From Bagarius yarrelli (Eukaryota; Chordata; Actinopteri; Siluriformes; Sisoridae): DNA of 64,000 nt. The notes under the pieces were generated by a model. That model worked only from the letters and a program-made list of their open reading frames with translations. It searched no databases and was not told where the DNA came from. Both the position numbers and the translations under genes were made by a program. The stretch's first letter is position 1, and every line of letters begins with the position of its first letter. This document shows positions 25,873-39,006 of the stretch, one piece after another. Location of the stretch: assembly GCA_005784505.1 (NCBI GenBank), contig VCAZ01000003.1, forward strand, positions 4,510,510 to 4,574,509, read 5' to 3'.

Positions 25873-25939
25873 AATTGGTGCTTTTGGGTATTGACCCTAG
25901 TGGTCAAAAAAGGAACTGCAACATTGCTACAAGCTCGGC

Positions 25940-26048
25940 TTACATTTACTTGTACAGCATTTTGCAGACGTTCTTATTCAGAGCGACTTATATTTATCTC
26001 ACATTTATACAATAGTCCAACACCTTAAACACTGCACTACCACTTCCG
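25940..26048 (-). mobile_element. SINE family A fragment, reverse
   Basis: It has the 3' module (TTGCAGACGTTCTTATTCAG, AGCGACTTATATTTATCTCA) joined to the A-box end (CACTGCACTACCACTTCC), with the middle deleted. Confidence 0.65.
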
Positions 26049-27785
26049 GTACTATTTCAGTGGAGGAAAGGAAACAGACAGTGACAAAGTTGCCAAAAAA
26101 AAGAATATTTAAAAAATTCTTCAAGTACAAATAAAATTGAAGGGAATTAAATTAAATGGTATATATTTAGTACAGGGTTACTTTTGTGATAACAAATGAT
26201 TAAACAGTCTATAGCCTAGGTGAAGTGTCTTTAGCTCTATTTTTTGCAAGATTTTCTCTATCTACTTTTCTTAAAACTGCTTACAATGCATCCAAATGTT
26301 ATCTATATGTTATACAACCTTTAAAAAAAAAAAAAATCTGTAACGTTCCTGATGTTTTAAGTCATGTGATTAGTTTTCAGAAGGAGCAGTGAGTTGGCTA
26401 TAGATTTTGTGGATAAAAATTTGAAGACAGGAAATAAAGTAGGCAACATATCAATCAGACTGGCTTAAATAAAGCACTCTGTAACTTGAAAGCGTTCAAC
26501 ATAAAGCACATCAAATTGGATTCATCAGTAAGCAATAGAAAATCTTTCATTTAGTACCACAGACAGAAATGTCAAGGCCTAAAAAAATATTTTTAATCAT
26601 TAAAAATAATTGCCAATGTGTTGCAGACAATCTAGACATATTTTTTCATATACAAGCCTTGACCGAGACATCAAATTTAACTCTCAGATCTCACGCAGCA
26701 CGTTACATTTTTTTTTTTTTTGCTCTACACTTTACTAGCCGTCATCCTGAGAACATCGTCACCTCACCCACTGTTACTGTAGGACAAATTATTCACTAAT
26801 GATGCCATTTGAAACCGGTAAATACCATTAGGTATTTTAACACCAATGGAATTCCTTCCTGGTGTGGATTTTTTTTAATAAACAATAAGTGTATCCCACG
26901 TGTTTCACAATGGACCAATGTTCCAAAGGTTTGGTAATGACTACCTACGTATACAACACAAAAGGCAGATTGATGTTTTTGTACAGGTGTCTGCATGACT
27001 TGTTTCTAAAACCCTGTTCTGTACAATGCTTTCCTCCAGACACAAGCATGACTTGATATAGTGCCAGGCATATCAATGTTATGTTCCTTTTGCTGGTTTC
27101 CTGTAGCTGCTGGCAGCCAAGGTGAAATAAAAGTGCTTGCTTCCAAAGCTAAAAAACAGACCCCACCTACCTCTGAGCTAAGAGCTATGTACCTTTTCAG
27201 ACAAAAGCATGGCTTGGTTTACACTAAATATCGCATGGCGCCCAAGAGGTGGCAGGAACAACTTAACACTAAGCAAGTTACCCAATTAATAAAGCGTAAT
27301 TTCACTGGAAAATGAAATATTTGAATTCTTGTTAGGCTTTGTCAATATCGTGGTCTACAGTACGGTTTAGCCAAATCTGCAACACTGACCATGAACACCA
27401 TAAACATCTTAGACACAGTAAATGATAACGGGTAACCCCCCTTTTTACTGATAACTAAAATTTTGCTGCATAAAAAAAAAAAAAAATCTGAATTTGGGTG
27501 GAGGTGGTGAGAATACGTCATCAAAAACTCAACAACACAGAATATATCAGTCTGTGTAAAAATATCGATACAGCTAACAATCGCAATATGTATTGTTTTG
27601 CATAATAATGTATCGTGATATGTCTCGTATCGTGATGCCCCTGTCAGTATACAGCGCCAGAATACTGAATATCTAATACAATTCCTTAATTAAATGTTGA
27701 AAATTTGGTGCAGTGACCTACTTCTTATTTTGCTAAAATAAAAATGCAATCCTTTTCGTTATATTTTCACTATATTTTATTAATG

Positions 27786-27975
27786 TAATGTCCTTATTTG
27801 TCACATAGAATCTACAGGACAGTGAAATTTGTTTCTTCGAATAACCCATCTTAGAAGGTTGAAGTCAGAGCGCACGGTCAACTATGATACAGCGCAGCCC
27901 TGGAGCAGGAAGAGTTAAGAGTCTTGCTCAAGGACCCAGCAGTGGCTGACTAGTAGCAGTGGGGCTTAAACCCAA
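27786..27975 (-). mobile_element. SINE family B, reverse, partial
   Basis: It contains CTTATTTGTCACATAGAATC, GTCAGAGCGCACGGTCAACT and GTGGGGCTTAAACCCAA. Confidence 0.7.
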
Positions 27976-28910
27976 TTATATCTTTAAAGTACCATTGTTG
28001 CCTTAATTATTTTATCATTTTATTCTCATCCTGCCACAAAATGCAGGTTTTTATGCTCTAAAACTCTAATAATGTCCGGGAAAGCATGACGGAGCCCCTT
28101 TTGGCTCACACCTTGTCACGAGGGAGCAGGAGGGGCGTAAAAACTGACTTTGTTCCCGGGTGCTGAAACCCTAGCTACGCATCTGGTAAGCAAAAACTCA
28201 TCTCGTTTTTCAGTACAGGGATCAAGTCAGAAGTGTATATAATTTTAGGGAAACATTATGTCAGATACTTCTCCATTATACCGATTATCATTGGATATGA
28301 CATTGATTTCTATTAGGAAGATATCCTTTAATAGTCAGGTTGAAAGCCTTAAGCAGGAATTGTACAGTATTTGTGCATCATTCTCCTTTTAAAGTCAGAG
28401 CCAATAGTATCACTCTCCTCCTGCATGGCTATTCCCAGGGTATTGATCCTTCAGGAAATAGAGGAGTCGCCCATGGATAGAGTTTCCAATGCACCGACTC
28501 GGAGCTGCAGTGCCGTTCGACCTTTAAAAACTCGTTGTCCGCAGGTCACCCTGATAATTAGACTACAAACTGAAACAGTGGTTTGTTTTAGTTGTAAACA
28601 GAAGTTTTGGGAGCTGTTATGTCTGACTGAAGGGTTTGAATAAAAGGGTTTACAAACAGCTTTCAGGCACTCAAGCAGCAATCGGCAACTTCGGTGCCAC
28701 ATTTACTCATGTTTGTTTTGTCTGGTTTTAATTTTTAACCTTTGCTTTATTGACTGTGACATGCCTCCCCGTCTGTATTTGTTATGCTAACAGTTCTTAG
28801 ATACTTTGTATCCTAACGACTAATGCCCATAGCAAACACCATTACCGCTGGGCCATCATGTAACGCGAGTAAAAGCATACGGAAAGTCAGCTGTTCATGA
28901 CAGACAGGCC

Positions 28911-29477
28911 AATCTTGTTGTTCAACTGAATCTATTAAGGAACCTGAATCTTGCTGTTCAACTGAATCTATTAAGGAGCCTGAATCGTGTTGTTCAACTA
29001 AATCTATTAAGGAATCTGAATCTTGCTGTTCAACTGAATCTATTAAGGAACCTGAATATTATTGTTCAACTAAATCTATTAAGGAACCTGGATCTTTTTG
29101 TTTAACTAAATCTATTAAGGAACCTGGATTCTTGTTGTTCAAACTAAATCTATTAAGGAACCTGGATCTTTTGTTTAACTAAATCTATAAGGAATCTGAA
29201 TCTTGCTGTTCAACGAATCTTAGGAACCTGAATAGTATAGTTCAACTGAATCTATTAAGGAATCTGAATATTGTTGTTCAACTAAATCTATTAAGGAACC
29301 TGAATATTATTGTTCAACTAAATCTATTAAGGAACCTGGATCTTTTTGTTTAACTAAATCTATTAAAGAACCTGAATATTATTGTTCAACTAAATCTATT
29401 AAGGAACCTGAATCGTGTTGTTCAACTAAATCCACTAAATCTATTAAGGAACCTAAATCTTGTTGTTAAACTAAATC
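28911..29477 (+). repeat. 36-bp minisatellite, about 15-16 copies
   Basis: The unit contains TCAACTGAATCTATTAAGGA and ACCTGAATCTTGTTGT. Variants differ at the GAA/AAA, CCT/TCT and TTGCTG/TTTTTG positions, and some copies have one-base indels. The array sits in the intron between the two slc12a7 first exons. Confidence 0.93.
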
Positions 29478-29571
29478 CACTAGGGTTCTCATACATTTGT
29501 TTTTTAATTAATTCAGATTCCTGCTAATGTCCAACGCACAATAAATTACATGATATCTTGCAATGTAATAA

Positions 29572-29763
29572 GTGGTAGTGCGGTGGTTAAGGTGTTGAAC
29601 TGCTAATTGGAAGATTGGGGTACGATTCTCAGCTCCACCATGGTGCCACTGCTGGGCCCCTGAGCAAGGATCTTAACCCTTAATTACTCGGTTGTATAAA
29701 TGTAATAAATGTAAGTCGCTCTGGATAAAAGCGTCTGCCGAAATGCTAGAAATTTAAATGTAA
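29572..29763 (+). mobile_element. tRNA-derived SINE (family A), full length
   Basis: It runs from AGTGGTAGTGCGGTGGTTAA to GTCGCTCTGGATAAAAGCGT and an ATTTAAATGTAAATG tail. All modules of the family are present. Confidence 0.85.
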
Positions 29764-30355
29764 ATGAGTAAATCTTTTCAACAAATAGCAAAAGGAGTTT
29801 AGCAACAGCCAGGAAGTGTCCGACAGGAAACTACTGTAGTCTTAGATATATTGATTTTGTTGAAAATGAGCTGTCATGCCATACATAGATGGTTGTTAGG
29901 AACAGTTAAAATGAGAAACTGTATAATAAAATTCACAAAGAAACAACAGCAATTCTTAACATTTTATTACGTCTCCTGTTCTCTTGGCAAAACAAACAAT
30001 TGTCTGTCCACACATTTTTCTCCATCATCTTACTTCTCTTTTTTTGATAGCAGCTACAGCAAAAATTACCGATACAAACATCTCACTCTCAACAACATGA
30101 TAGATAGCTCCCGTTTCCCTTCACAAGAAAGCATGGTTTGGGAATAGAATGTAAGCTTTGTCTTTGACAAATCACTTTATGTCTGCAAAATAACAAACTG
30201 CATAGTATGTAGGTCATTTAGAGTTGAAAGAGAATTGCCTCTTCAACTTTTATTCTGTATCATCATTCCTATATCTCAGTCTCTGCATCTTCCATCACGA
30301 GCTTACAAAATTTTAGTATTAAAGCTGTACATTGAATTTTTTTTGTCACTGTAGC

Positions 30356-30367
30356 ACCACCTGCTGG
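30356..30367 (-). promoter_or_regulatory. CTCF-like motif, reverse
   Basis: On the minus strand CCAGCAGGTGGT matches the CTCF core at 11 of 12 positions. It lies between the two slc12a7 first exons. Confidence 0.3.
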
Positions 30368-30986
30368 TGATCCCCAGTAATGACAAGACACTTTCCTTTA
30401 CAGAAGTTGCTGCAAAATTAGTTTAAAACTAAAATAAAATACGATGACACTAAAATATTATTTGTTACATTATCAATAATATACAGACATAAAACTGAAC
30501 CTATTCTCAAAAACATATTTAAATGTTATTTAAAAGAAAATTTGGAAGGCATAATATCCTAGGAAAATTTATAAGGCAACTTTCCTGGCAGCCTGTCATC
30601 CACACAGCCTAACCAGAATCCCAACGCAAAGTACAAAAGCCTTTTCACACTTTTTAAAAACGTTCAGGAACCTGTGAGTCACATCAACTCTGTAAAAGTC
30701 TTCAAATCGAGCACACATGCACAAGTAAATATATTACATCAACATGCAATGGTGCTGCAATGACAGTCTGGGGCTTAAACACACTTCTTTCACACAAAAT
30801 GAATGCAGTCAGACATTCTGCTTGGTTGCTTTGTTTAAAAAAAAAAAATTCAGAGGTCATGTGATCTGATACGGTCACCTGATCTGATTCGTCTTACAGA
30901 ATAGAGAACTGTCTAAGGTTCCATAAATATTTGTGTAAATTGTAAATACATTTTTTTGTAAATAAATTACTGCATTCATTTTATAT

Positions 30987-31140
30987 TACATTTACACCCT
31001 TACAGAGCGACTTACATTTATCTCTTTTATACAACTAACAAATTAGGGGTTAAGAGCCTTGCTCAGCGGCCCAACGGTGGTAGCTTGGCAGAGCTGGAAA
31101 TCGAACCCGCAACCGACACCTTAACCATGAGCCATCACAT
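30987..31140 (-). mobile_element. tRNA-derived SINE (family A), reverse
   Basis: It contains AGAGCGACTTACATTTATCT, GGGGTTAAGAGCCTTGCTCA and GAGCTGGAAATCGAACC, which is the reverse complement of the family A layout. Confidence 0.8.
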
Positions 31141-31877
31141 GGCTGCTTTGAAGTCACACTAGAAACTGGACATATAAAACCAGGACCACCGGCAGATATT
31201 TAGATTAATTTTAAGGCCGATCATAAAAAACCTTCAAATATACACTGTGAGCTAATGTATATTACAGTATCACAAGCTATGACTGTGCACAATATGATGC
31301 ACCAGTACATCTTATGACAATTCCCAGACAAACATGTGATGCACGGTGTGTATGTGTCATGAACTTATTAAAAGCAGTATACAATATATGAAGAAAACAG
31401 ACTAGAGTAAGATATGAGAGATAAGAAGTATATTTATCATGGTTATAATACAGCTGAGGCCAAAACATACATACACACCAAAGTTAAAAACAGCCAGAAA
31501 GATACAGGTAATAAGACATCACCTTTAAAAGAATGTTCTCCATTCAGATAAACGAATATTAAACCAGCTGTAATGTTAAAAGTGAGATTTATAATCTGAA
31601 GAACACCATGGCAGCATGGCGTGCTATTCGAAAAAAAAAAAAAAAAAAGGTCTGAAAACAGATGACGTCATAGAGAAAAAGGTTTTTTTTTGCTAGACAT
31701 ACAGAAGCTATACTTTACTCAGACATTTTTACATTATCATACCTTTTTCAGTGTTGAGTCAATTTGTTAGGACAGGGTGGACATTTCCACTAAGTATAAA
31801 ACATTACATTTCTTTTTTTTTTTTTCGGAAGTCGTTCACAATAAGTAGGTTTACATGCAATCACATCATCTTAAAGA

Positions 31878-32275
31878 ACATTTACAGCATTTGGCAGACA
31901 CTCGTATCCAGAGCTGGTTACATTTATCTTTTTAGATTGAGGTGGTTTGGACATGTACAGAGGGATAGTGAATATTTTGGTAGGGGGATAGGTTAGAAAT
32001 GAAGCTACCAGGCAGAAGAAAAAGAGGAAGACCAAAGAGGAGGTATATGTATGCGATAAACAAGGGCATGAAGTTAGTGGGTGTGAGTGAAGAGGATGTA
32101 GAGAATAGGGTTAGGTGGAGACAGATGATTCGCTGTGGCGAACCCCTAAAAGAGAACAGCCGAAAGGAGAAGAATAATAATAATTTGGGGGTTAAGGGCC
32201 CTAACCAAGGGCCCAACAGTGGCAACTTGGTGGTGCTGAGTGCAACACCATAACCACTGCACTACCACTTCAGTC
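31878..32275 (-). mobile_element. tRNA-derived SINE split by an RTE insertion
   Basis: The 3' end of the SINE (TTTGGCAGACACTCGTATCC, 31889 onward) lies at 31878-31933. The body and tRNA-like head (GGGGTTAAGGGCC to ACTGCACTACCACTT) lie at 32184-32275. About 15 bases around the usual TATACAACTGAGCAA are missing at the insertion point. Confidence 0.75.
31934..32184 (+). mobile_element. RTE-like 3' fragment nested inside a SINE
   Basis: The plus strand encodes LRWFGHVQRDSEYFG, ELPGRR-like KLPGRRKRGRPKRRYM, and VRWRQMIRCGEPL, ending in an (AAT)n tail. It is closely similar to the RTE remnant at 46170-46400. SINE sequence in minus orientation flanks both sides, so the RTE piece inserted into an existing SINE. 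Confidence 0.8.
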
Positions 32276-34204
32276 ATAAATATTTAGATTGATCTTTTAA
32301 TCAGATTAAAATGATTTTATTTAAAAACCGTACTATCCAAACTGGACCTAAATAAAATAATCGATTAGAATGGACAGGGTGATCTGGAACCTTTCACATA
32401 CACACTGAGCAGTAGTGTAAAAACACAACAACACAGACTCTGCCAAGACGTTATATGCAACAAACCGGTTAATAAATATTTAAAATATATCAAGTCATAT
32501 CGAATTTCATTGTTTAGGACACTTAAAAGCAGAACTTCATTTGGACAGCAACCTATAACTAAACTTCATTTGGGCAGATTGAACTAAACCAAATGTGTAA
32601 ATGTATTAATTAATTAATCAATCCCAGTCTAATTAGTTGTTTCAAAAAGATCTCAGATGTGAACACTGTAGGTCAAGAAGACCTAGGACCGTAATACTAC
32701 ATAAAACAACGCAAAACAGCAAAACAAGACCAACACAAAGTTAAGGACTAAGTTATCCTAGCAACGTTAAGTGCACAGTGTGTAAAGTGTACAGCAAATA
32801 GATTGAAGATTGTGCAAATAGACAGGGACGTGCACAGACTTTTTAAGGGACAGGGGCTCTGAGAGACTGAGTGCACAAGGCTGAGCGTGCATGTGTCCGA
32901 GTGTGCATTAACGGCTGAGAGTCATATTTATTTACAGGGTTTCTTTGATATATGAACACAACTTTGTCTAAATTTTCCATCAGTTCACATTATTCCACGG
33001 TTGCTTATGAGTCATAGATGTTAGCAAGACAAATTACCTATATTTGTCTTTATTTTTTGGGATAATTAGCTGTAAATTCGAGGCACGGGTAGGTAAGACA
33101 AACAACTAGAACAGAAGGAAAGCTCCCACTTCTGCGCCTCTTTGCCTGTCTGTCTGCGATCTGTTGATCAACGTGTGCCACACTGCTGTGCTACGTGCCT
33201 GTACGTGAGACTCGGAGGGGAAAAAGAAACTGGACCTGAGACTCAACGATACCAGTCCCGACCTGATATTTAGATTTTTATTTCATTCGATATACATATT
33301 TAAAAGAGAAAAAAAAAACAAACAGAAAAATAGAACAGGAAGTAAAAAGGCAGGTGCTCAAGTCCCCTCGTGATTTTGAGGTGTGCATGTGCTATTGAAA
33401 GCTTTTAGAGAAAAAAAAGGACAAGAATTGTGTGGAGATGTGAAATGTATATAAATGCTTGGTCTTAATTTACACTGTATGTATGCATTTCATCTAGAAG
33501 TCAAATGTTCACTCACAAAAGCAAATTAAATAAGAAGACAGAATATTAATAATCCTGCTACAAATGTATCTTTAACAAGGTCCAGATTGCAAAAATAGTA
33601 AGATGTGTTCAGCACTTAAACGCTCATGTCATCCCTGTACAGTACACCATGACACACATTGGACAAATAAATACAGTATGAACTTCTAAACATAGAAAGA
33701 ACTGAAAGGAAGGCTGGCCACCCTAATGCAGACAGTCGACGCATGCACACACTCACAGGCATTCTCAAATGTCAAAGCACATCTATGAGACACTCCCAGC
33801 TGTCTGCTTGACACGACAGGATCAGGTGATGCTTTATTTTTTCCTCTTATGCAATGGGAGAGTTGTGCCCAACATGCCACAGGAAGCCCTGGTGACTGGT
33901 AGAGGCTTCCTGAGGTATGAGGGAAGGGAGCGTCAGGGGAAGTCACCTAAAACCACAGACACGGCAGCCTTTCACGCCAGCAGCTTAACGCCAATAAGCG
34001 AAACAGACACAGGGTAGAGTTTAGACATGTAATAACCTAGAAGAATCTTCAGACCGATGACTTGCACACTGGAAATTCTTTCATTTTGTCACAGGCTTGA
34101 ACATTCTGTGTTTTTTGGATATATTTATAGTAGTTTTGCATAGAAATAACCATTTTTTCAACAATGAGGAACTTAATAGAACTCGATAAATAACAACAGA
34201 TAAT

Positions 34205-34440
34205 AAATTTACATTTACAGCATTTGGCAGACTATTTAGCGTGACTTTGTCGAATTTAGTCGACTTTTAAATGTAATGCAATTGCTGCTTTTGGGTATTA
34301 ACCCTAGTGGTCAGAAACAGGAAGTGCAATGTTGCTGCTACCTTGGATTATATTCACAGCTTTTGGCAGACACCCTTATCCTGAGCAATTTACCTTTTTC
34401 TTTTTTATACAACTGAGCAATTTGGGGTTAAGGGACTTAT
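34205..34440 (-). mobile_element. SINE family A fragments, reverse
   Basis: A 3'-end piece at 34205-34234 (CATTTACAGCATTTGGCAGA) is followed by a second 3' portion at 34350-34440, with TTTTGGCAGACACCCTTATC and TGAGCAATTTGGGGTTAAGG. Confidence 0.6.
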
Positions 34441-34696
34441 TAAATATAAAGAAAAATACTTACATCTTTCATACATTTTTAGGCATTCTCTATAATACCA
34501 ATCTTTTAAGTCAAGTATTGTAAAACAGACATACAGACATGCTTCATCACGTTATTGAAACTAAAAATTTGCAATTAACTAAGTCAAAAGTTTGTAAAAT
34601 ACCACTGACCCATGCTGTAGGTGTGGTTTTTTACTGTTTGCACATTTTGATATCCAACAAGATCTATAACTCAGCCTGTTATGAGAAGAAATATAC

Positions 34697-34745
34697 ACAC
34701 ACACCAACACACACCCACATACACCCACCCACATACACACACCCA
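34697..34745 (+). repeat. (CA)n-rich microsatellite
   Basis: Imperfect ACAC/CCAC repeat. Confidence 0.8.
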
Positions 34746-35503
34746 CATCCAGTCCTCATATTCAAACACACGAGTTGTACAGTCAGTCAGTGCTCACCGC
34801 TCTGCAAAACTGGAATAAAATGAACAATTAGAAACTATGACATAAATGTAATACGGACAGAAATCAGTAGAAGATTTAATGACTGTCTATAAGCGACTAG
34901 CTCATTCTTAAAATTCAAAGGCGACTATAAAATATAAAAGACACGGTCTAAATAAAACGCAATGAAAAACATTACAACTAAACAAAGTGCATGTTTGGAC
35001 AATGCATTAATATTAATAGACTTAAAGTGTCCAGTGATTTTACAGTGCATCATTACTGCAGCTTTTATAATGCCTGAGAGACTGTTATAGCGTGCATCCA
35101 TTAAATGTGTGCAATAAACATGATTATTAGCCTTAATTACTAATTACTGATTCACCAGTCACTGATTCTTGGGTCAATTATCCACAACTAATTTATTTAC
35201 ACATCTGTAATTTACAAAACCAGTCATTTACAAGTCAGTGCTTTACAAGTCATTGACTCACTTTACAGATTTAGCAGTCACTGATTCATGAGTCAATGAA
35301 TCACAAGTCAATTAATCATACAGTAAGTAACTGAGTCATTTCTAACATTCTAACAGAAAACTCGACTTTTTACCCAGGCAATTATATTAAGGATTAAACA
35401 AACAATTAGAGAAAACCACAATCATCAAACATTACGTTCACATCTATAATTTGAACTAAAACAGCTAAAAATCTGTTAAAAAAATGAAAATTATAAATAT
35501 ATA

Positions 35504-35504
<1 letters not shown>

Positions 35505-35546
<42 letters not shown>

Positions 35547-35560
35547 TATTATATTTTTTA

Positions 35561-35588
<28 letters not shown>
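35505..35588. repeat. (TA)n followed by poly(T)
   Basis: A TA run at 35505-35541, then an AT-rich stretch and about 30 Ts. Confidence 0.9.
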
Positions 35589-35592
<4 letters not shown>

Positions 35593-37311
35593 AGTTGTAC
35601 CTTGACAAGTGTCTAACTAACATGTTTTTCGAGCTCTAAGCTAAAATGTGGTTTATAAGCCAGACACCCAACCGCTAGTTGGTGTAGCGAAGGCCACAGT
35701 AAACGCTGTAAGATCCGCCCAGCATCCTGTGTCTCACTCAATAGCTAGTCAGACATGTGCGTTAGCAAGTGAAGTTATCTTATCTCCAATGTACAGTAGT
35801 ACAAAGTATTGTTTTTTTTATACAATATTTATTATTTATAAGTACATTTTTCTTATTTAAAAACGTTACAAAAAAATTACAGGTTTTTTTGGGGGAAATG
35901 AAATGAATTAATGGCATTCTAATTAATTTCAATAAGGAAACTTGATTTAACATACTAGTAATTTGAGTTACGTGCTATATGTATGAATAAACACCTAGAT
36001 AGTCTTACAGCATAGCTCCAAATGGAGGTTGTGTCATGCCTTAATGATTTACTTTTCAATGACCCGGTTATACACATGCATGTGTCAGCTGTTTTTCATG
36101 TCCTGAAAGAGACTAAAGATGGGACCCCAGCTTCCTTAAAGCTACAGAAAAGGGTGTCAACTCCACCTTAAATCCATTACTGAGAATCTAACCTTTGACC
36201 ACTTAGAGACAAAAACACACATTATATTGTAATAAATTATCTTTGATGTAAAATAGGATAATAATGTCAATATAATGTCCTTACTAGTATGGACATCGCT
36301 ATGATATGGACCTATTGACAGGAAATAATGGGGATCATTTCCTCATCCTACGCTTCATCCAATCAAACCATCCTGAACCAAATGTAAACACAAGCATCAT
36401 TTATACACAGATTTTTATTCTGAGTTAATATAATTAATAACTGTGGTAACTTAAAGAGGCCAGTATTAAAAAGCTGGTGAGCAAACATTTCTTTTATCCA
36501 TGTTACGCATAAATCCTTGCCAATTAAACAGATGTACAATTTTATAACTAGAACAGTGCTTAGGAACATTAAAACTGGGTGAGAAAATTAAGTTTTTATG
36601 GTTTTCGGTGACTTCCTGAAATTGTTCCAGCATTCCAGGCGACGCTCACCACTGCTTTAAATGTTAATCATTTGGTTATAAAAGGTTGGTCAAACCACTG
36701 TGGTGCACTTGAATCTCTTTCCCCCATCACTTTCTAAACCTTCCAGACGGATCTGTATTCCTGTAAGGCTGTCATTTCTTTCTGAACATTTCTTCGATAG
36801 TCACATTGGAGCTTTGACTTTGACTTGCTTCATTGTTTATTCATGTGCTTTTTATTATATTATTTTAGCTAAAGAGCAAAAAACACTCTTAACCACAAAA
36901 ACAGTCCACGGAAAATCATTTAACCACATTACCACGTCTGTAGGGCCGTGCACTTTTGTAGGGTCTTGAACATTATTTTAATAATCTAATGCCCAAAATG
37001 GAACCCTATATTTTCCCAACATGGAGTACGATTGCTTATAAGGTGGAGCGTCTCTACAAATGGTTTTAAACTAATATAACGGGGATTTTTTTTTTTTTTT
37101 TGTAAATACAAATTTCTAATATTAATGTTTTCTCCACTTTCTTTTGCAACAATGGAAAGCTTTTTCTGCATGATGAAATTATAATAAAAGAAGACATAGT
37201 TCAGATTTTTTTTTTTTTGTGGCACAGCTGCATTAATCAGACCTATGGATGACTATGGGTTACGCTTAGGCGTGGTCTCTGCCACCAGCAAGGCTTTCAT
37301 TGTAAATATAA

Positions 37312-37532
37312 ATGTCTTTATTTGTCACATAGACTCTACAGCACAGTGAAAGTCTTTCTTCGCATATCCCATCTTAGTAAGTAGGGGTCAGAGCGCAGGG
37401 TCTGCTATGATGCAGTGCCCCCTGTAGCAGAAAGGGTTAATGGTCTTGCTCAACGACTGGCTGGCGATTGTGGGGCTTCCTGGTCTTCAGATCAACAACT
37501 CAGCCCCTTAACCATTTGAGCTACCACTGTAG
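37312..37532 (-). mobile_element. SINE family B, reverse, with single B-box segment
   Basis: It runs from TTTATTTGTCACATAGACTC to the head ACCATTTGAGCTACCACTGT. Only one, shortened, B-box segment is present, unlike the 21358 and 25570 copies. Confidence 0.7.
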
Positions 37533-38068
37533 AAAAGTTGGAAGTTGCATTAAAGGGCTAAAATTGAATCAAATAAAAATCTTAACAAAGCTAAACGAAT
37601 GGAAAATGTAGCGAGACAGTAACCCCATACTGAGCTCTCAACAACTACCTAAATATAAAAACACATCTAGTCATAGCATCTCCTTTTTCCTCCTGCCAGA
37701 AACCAAAATTAGGCTTATATTACATACAACGATTAGATTTATAACATTAATTGTAATGCACTGATAGAATTAACAAACTATCCCTGGTTAAAGGAGTAAA
37801 ATGACTTGGAAGAACAGTAATAAAATCCACCTCTGACGTTAAGAGACAAGACTAAAAGCCTACATTAAGAGACTGGCAACTTGATTTCCAACACCAGTTA
37901 GGTGAGTCACTATTAATAATGAACCCAGATACGACTAAAAGCTGAATTAAAGACCATCTATCCAAAGATCAAGATATAATCTTACACTTTCTGGCTAATA
38001 TTACTTTAAGTGAAGTAATGTGCATTTAAAATAGGGACTCACACAATGTCCAACACGCAGTCTAGTCA

Positions 38069-39006
38069 TACACTATATGGTGTATTCAGCCACCTGATCA
38101 CCCCATCTATTATGTGTATTTTTATACCTCCTATTCCAGATTTATCTCTACTTTTACTACTGTAATGACCTCAGAACTTCTGAAAAGGCTTTCCACTAGA
38201 TATTGAAGCAATAGTTTGAAGAGCAATAGTGAATCTGGGCACTGGCATTGGAAAAGGAGGTAATTGTGGCTGTAATTGTTCTTATCCAGAGCTATTTACA
38301 CATGCCCTTTATGAATGAAGCAGCTTTGTGCACAGGCTCATTGTCATGATGGAATTGTGTTTGGCTCCCTTAGTTCCAGTGAAGAAATAATGTAATGTTA
38401 TACCGTAATAATACATTACTGTGTGTGTTTGACACAATTAATACACTGAGGTGTGTTTGACACAAATAATTACGAACGCAGGTAAGGTTTCATCAAATTT
38501 TGGCCATATCAGAAGCATTTCATACTACAATGACTATCTATGGCATTTAACTTTTAATGTGTATAGTTTTTCCTAACTACAAGCAAAGGGGACCAAGAGA
38601 AACAAGGTGCCTGTATCACCTGACACATTTATATCAATGGAAATAATTACTGCCGTTCTTTAAAGCCAAAGAAAATGAATGAAAGGTGATGGGATATTCA
38701 ACCTTGTTGTGTTATTTTTTTACGTCAACCTTCACAGCAGAGATCTCTTACTTATTTATTTATTGAGCTCAGATGGAACAATGGAATTTGTCCACACCAA
38801 CATTAACACACCATGTCTTTATAAATAAAGAGGCTTTGTGCACAGGGTCATTGTCATGATGGAATTGTTTGGGTTCCTTAGTTCTAGTAAAAGAAATAAT
38901 GTAATGCTATACCATAATAATACATTCCTGTTGGCTTTGAAGTTATGGCAACAGTTTGAAACAGTCATTTGGGTTTGCAGGCATTAGATTTTGGCCATAT
39001 AGTGTA
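38069..39006. mobile_element. Inverted-repeat element with TACACTATATGG ends and internally repeated unit
   Basis: The left end is TACACTATATGG and the right end is CCATAGTGTA, an imperfect inverse with two bases missing. A unit with GCTTTGTGCACAGG...CATTGTCATGATGGAATTGT occurs twice (about 38306-38420 and 38822-38940), so two copies may be fused. Related sequence occurs at 42290-42354, 43598-43660 and 7740-7860. It looks like a common fish MITE. Confidence 0.5.
38555..38725 (+). repeat. Direct repeat unit, first copy
   Basis: It shares GAGAAACAAGGTGCCTGTAT, ATGAATGAAAG and CAACCTTGTTGTGTTATTTT with 39624-39770. It probably belongs to the inverted-repeat element family near 38 kb. Confidence 0.65.

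Noticed and set aside
28371..28702. Overlapping ORFs of 83-90 residues on opposite strands
   Set aside because: No recognisable domain, splice context or family similarity; length is within random expectation.
28911..29140. Possible protein with 12-residue repeats (ESIKEPESCCST)
   Set aside because: No start codon, an in-frame stop just upstream, frame-breaking indels in the array and a second partly open frame point to a noncoding minisatellite.
28911..29477. CRISPR-like array
   Set aside because: It is a contiguous tandem repeat without unique spacers, in a vertebrate genome.
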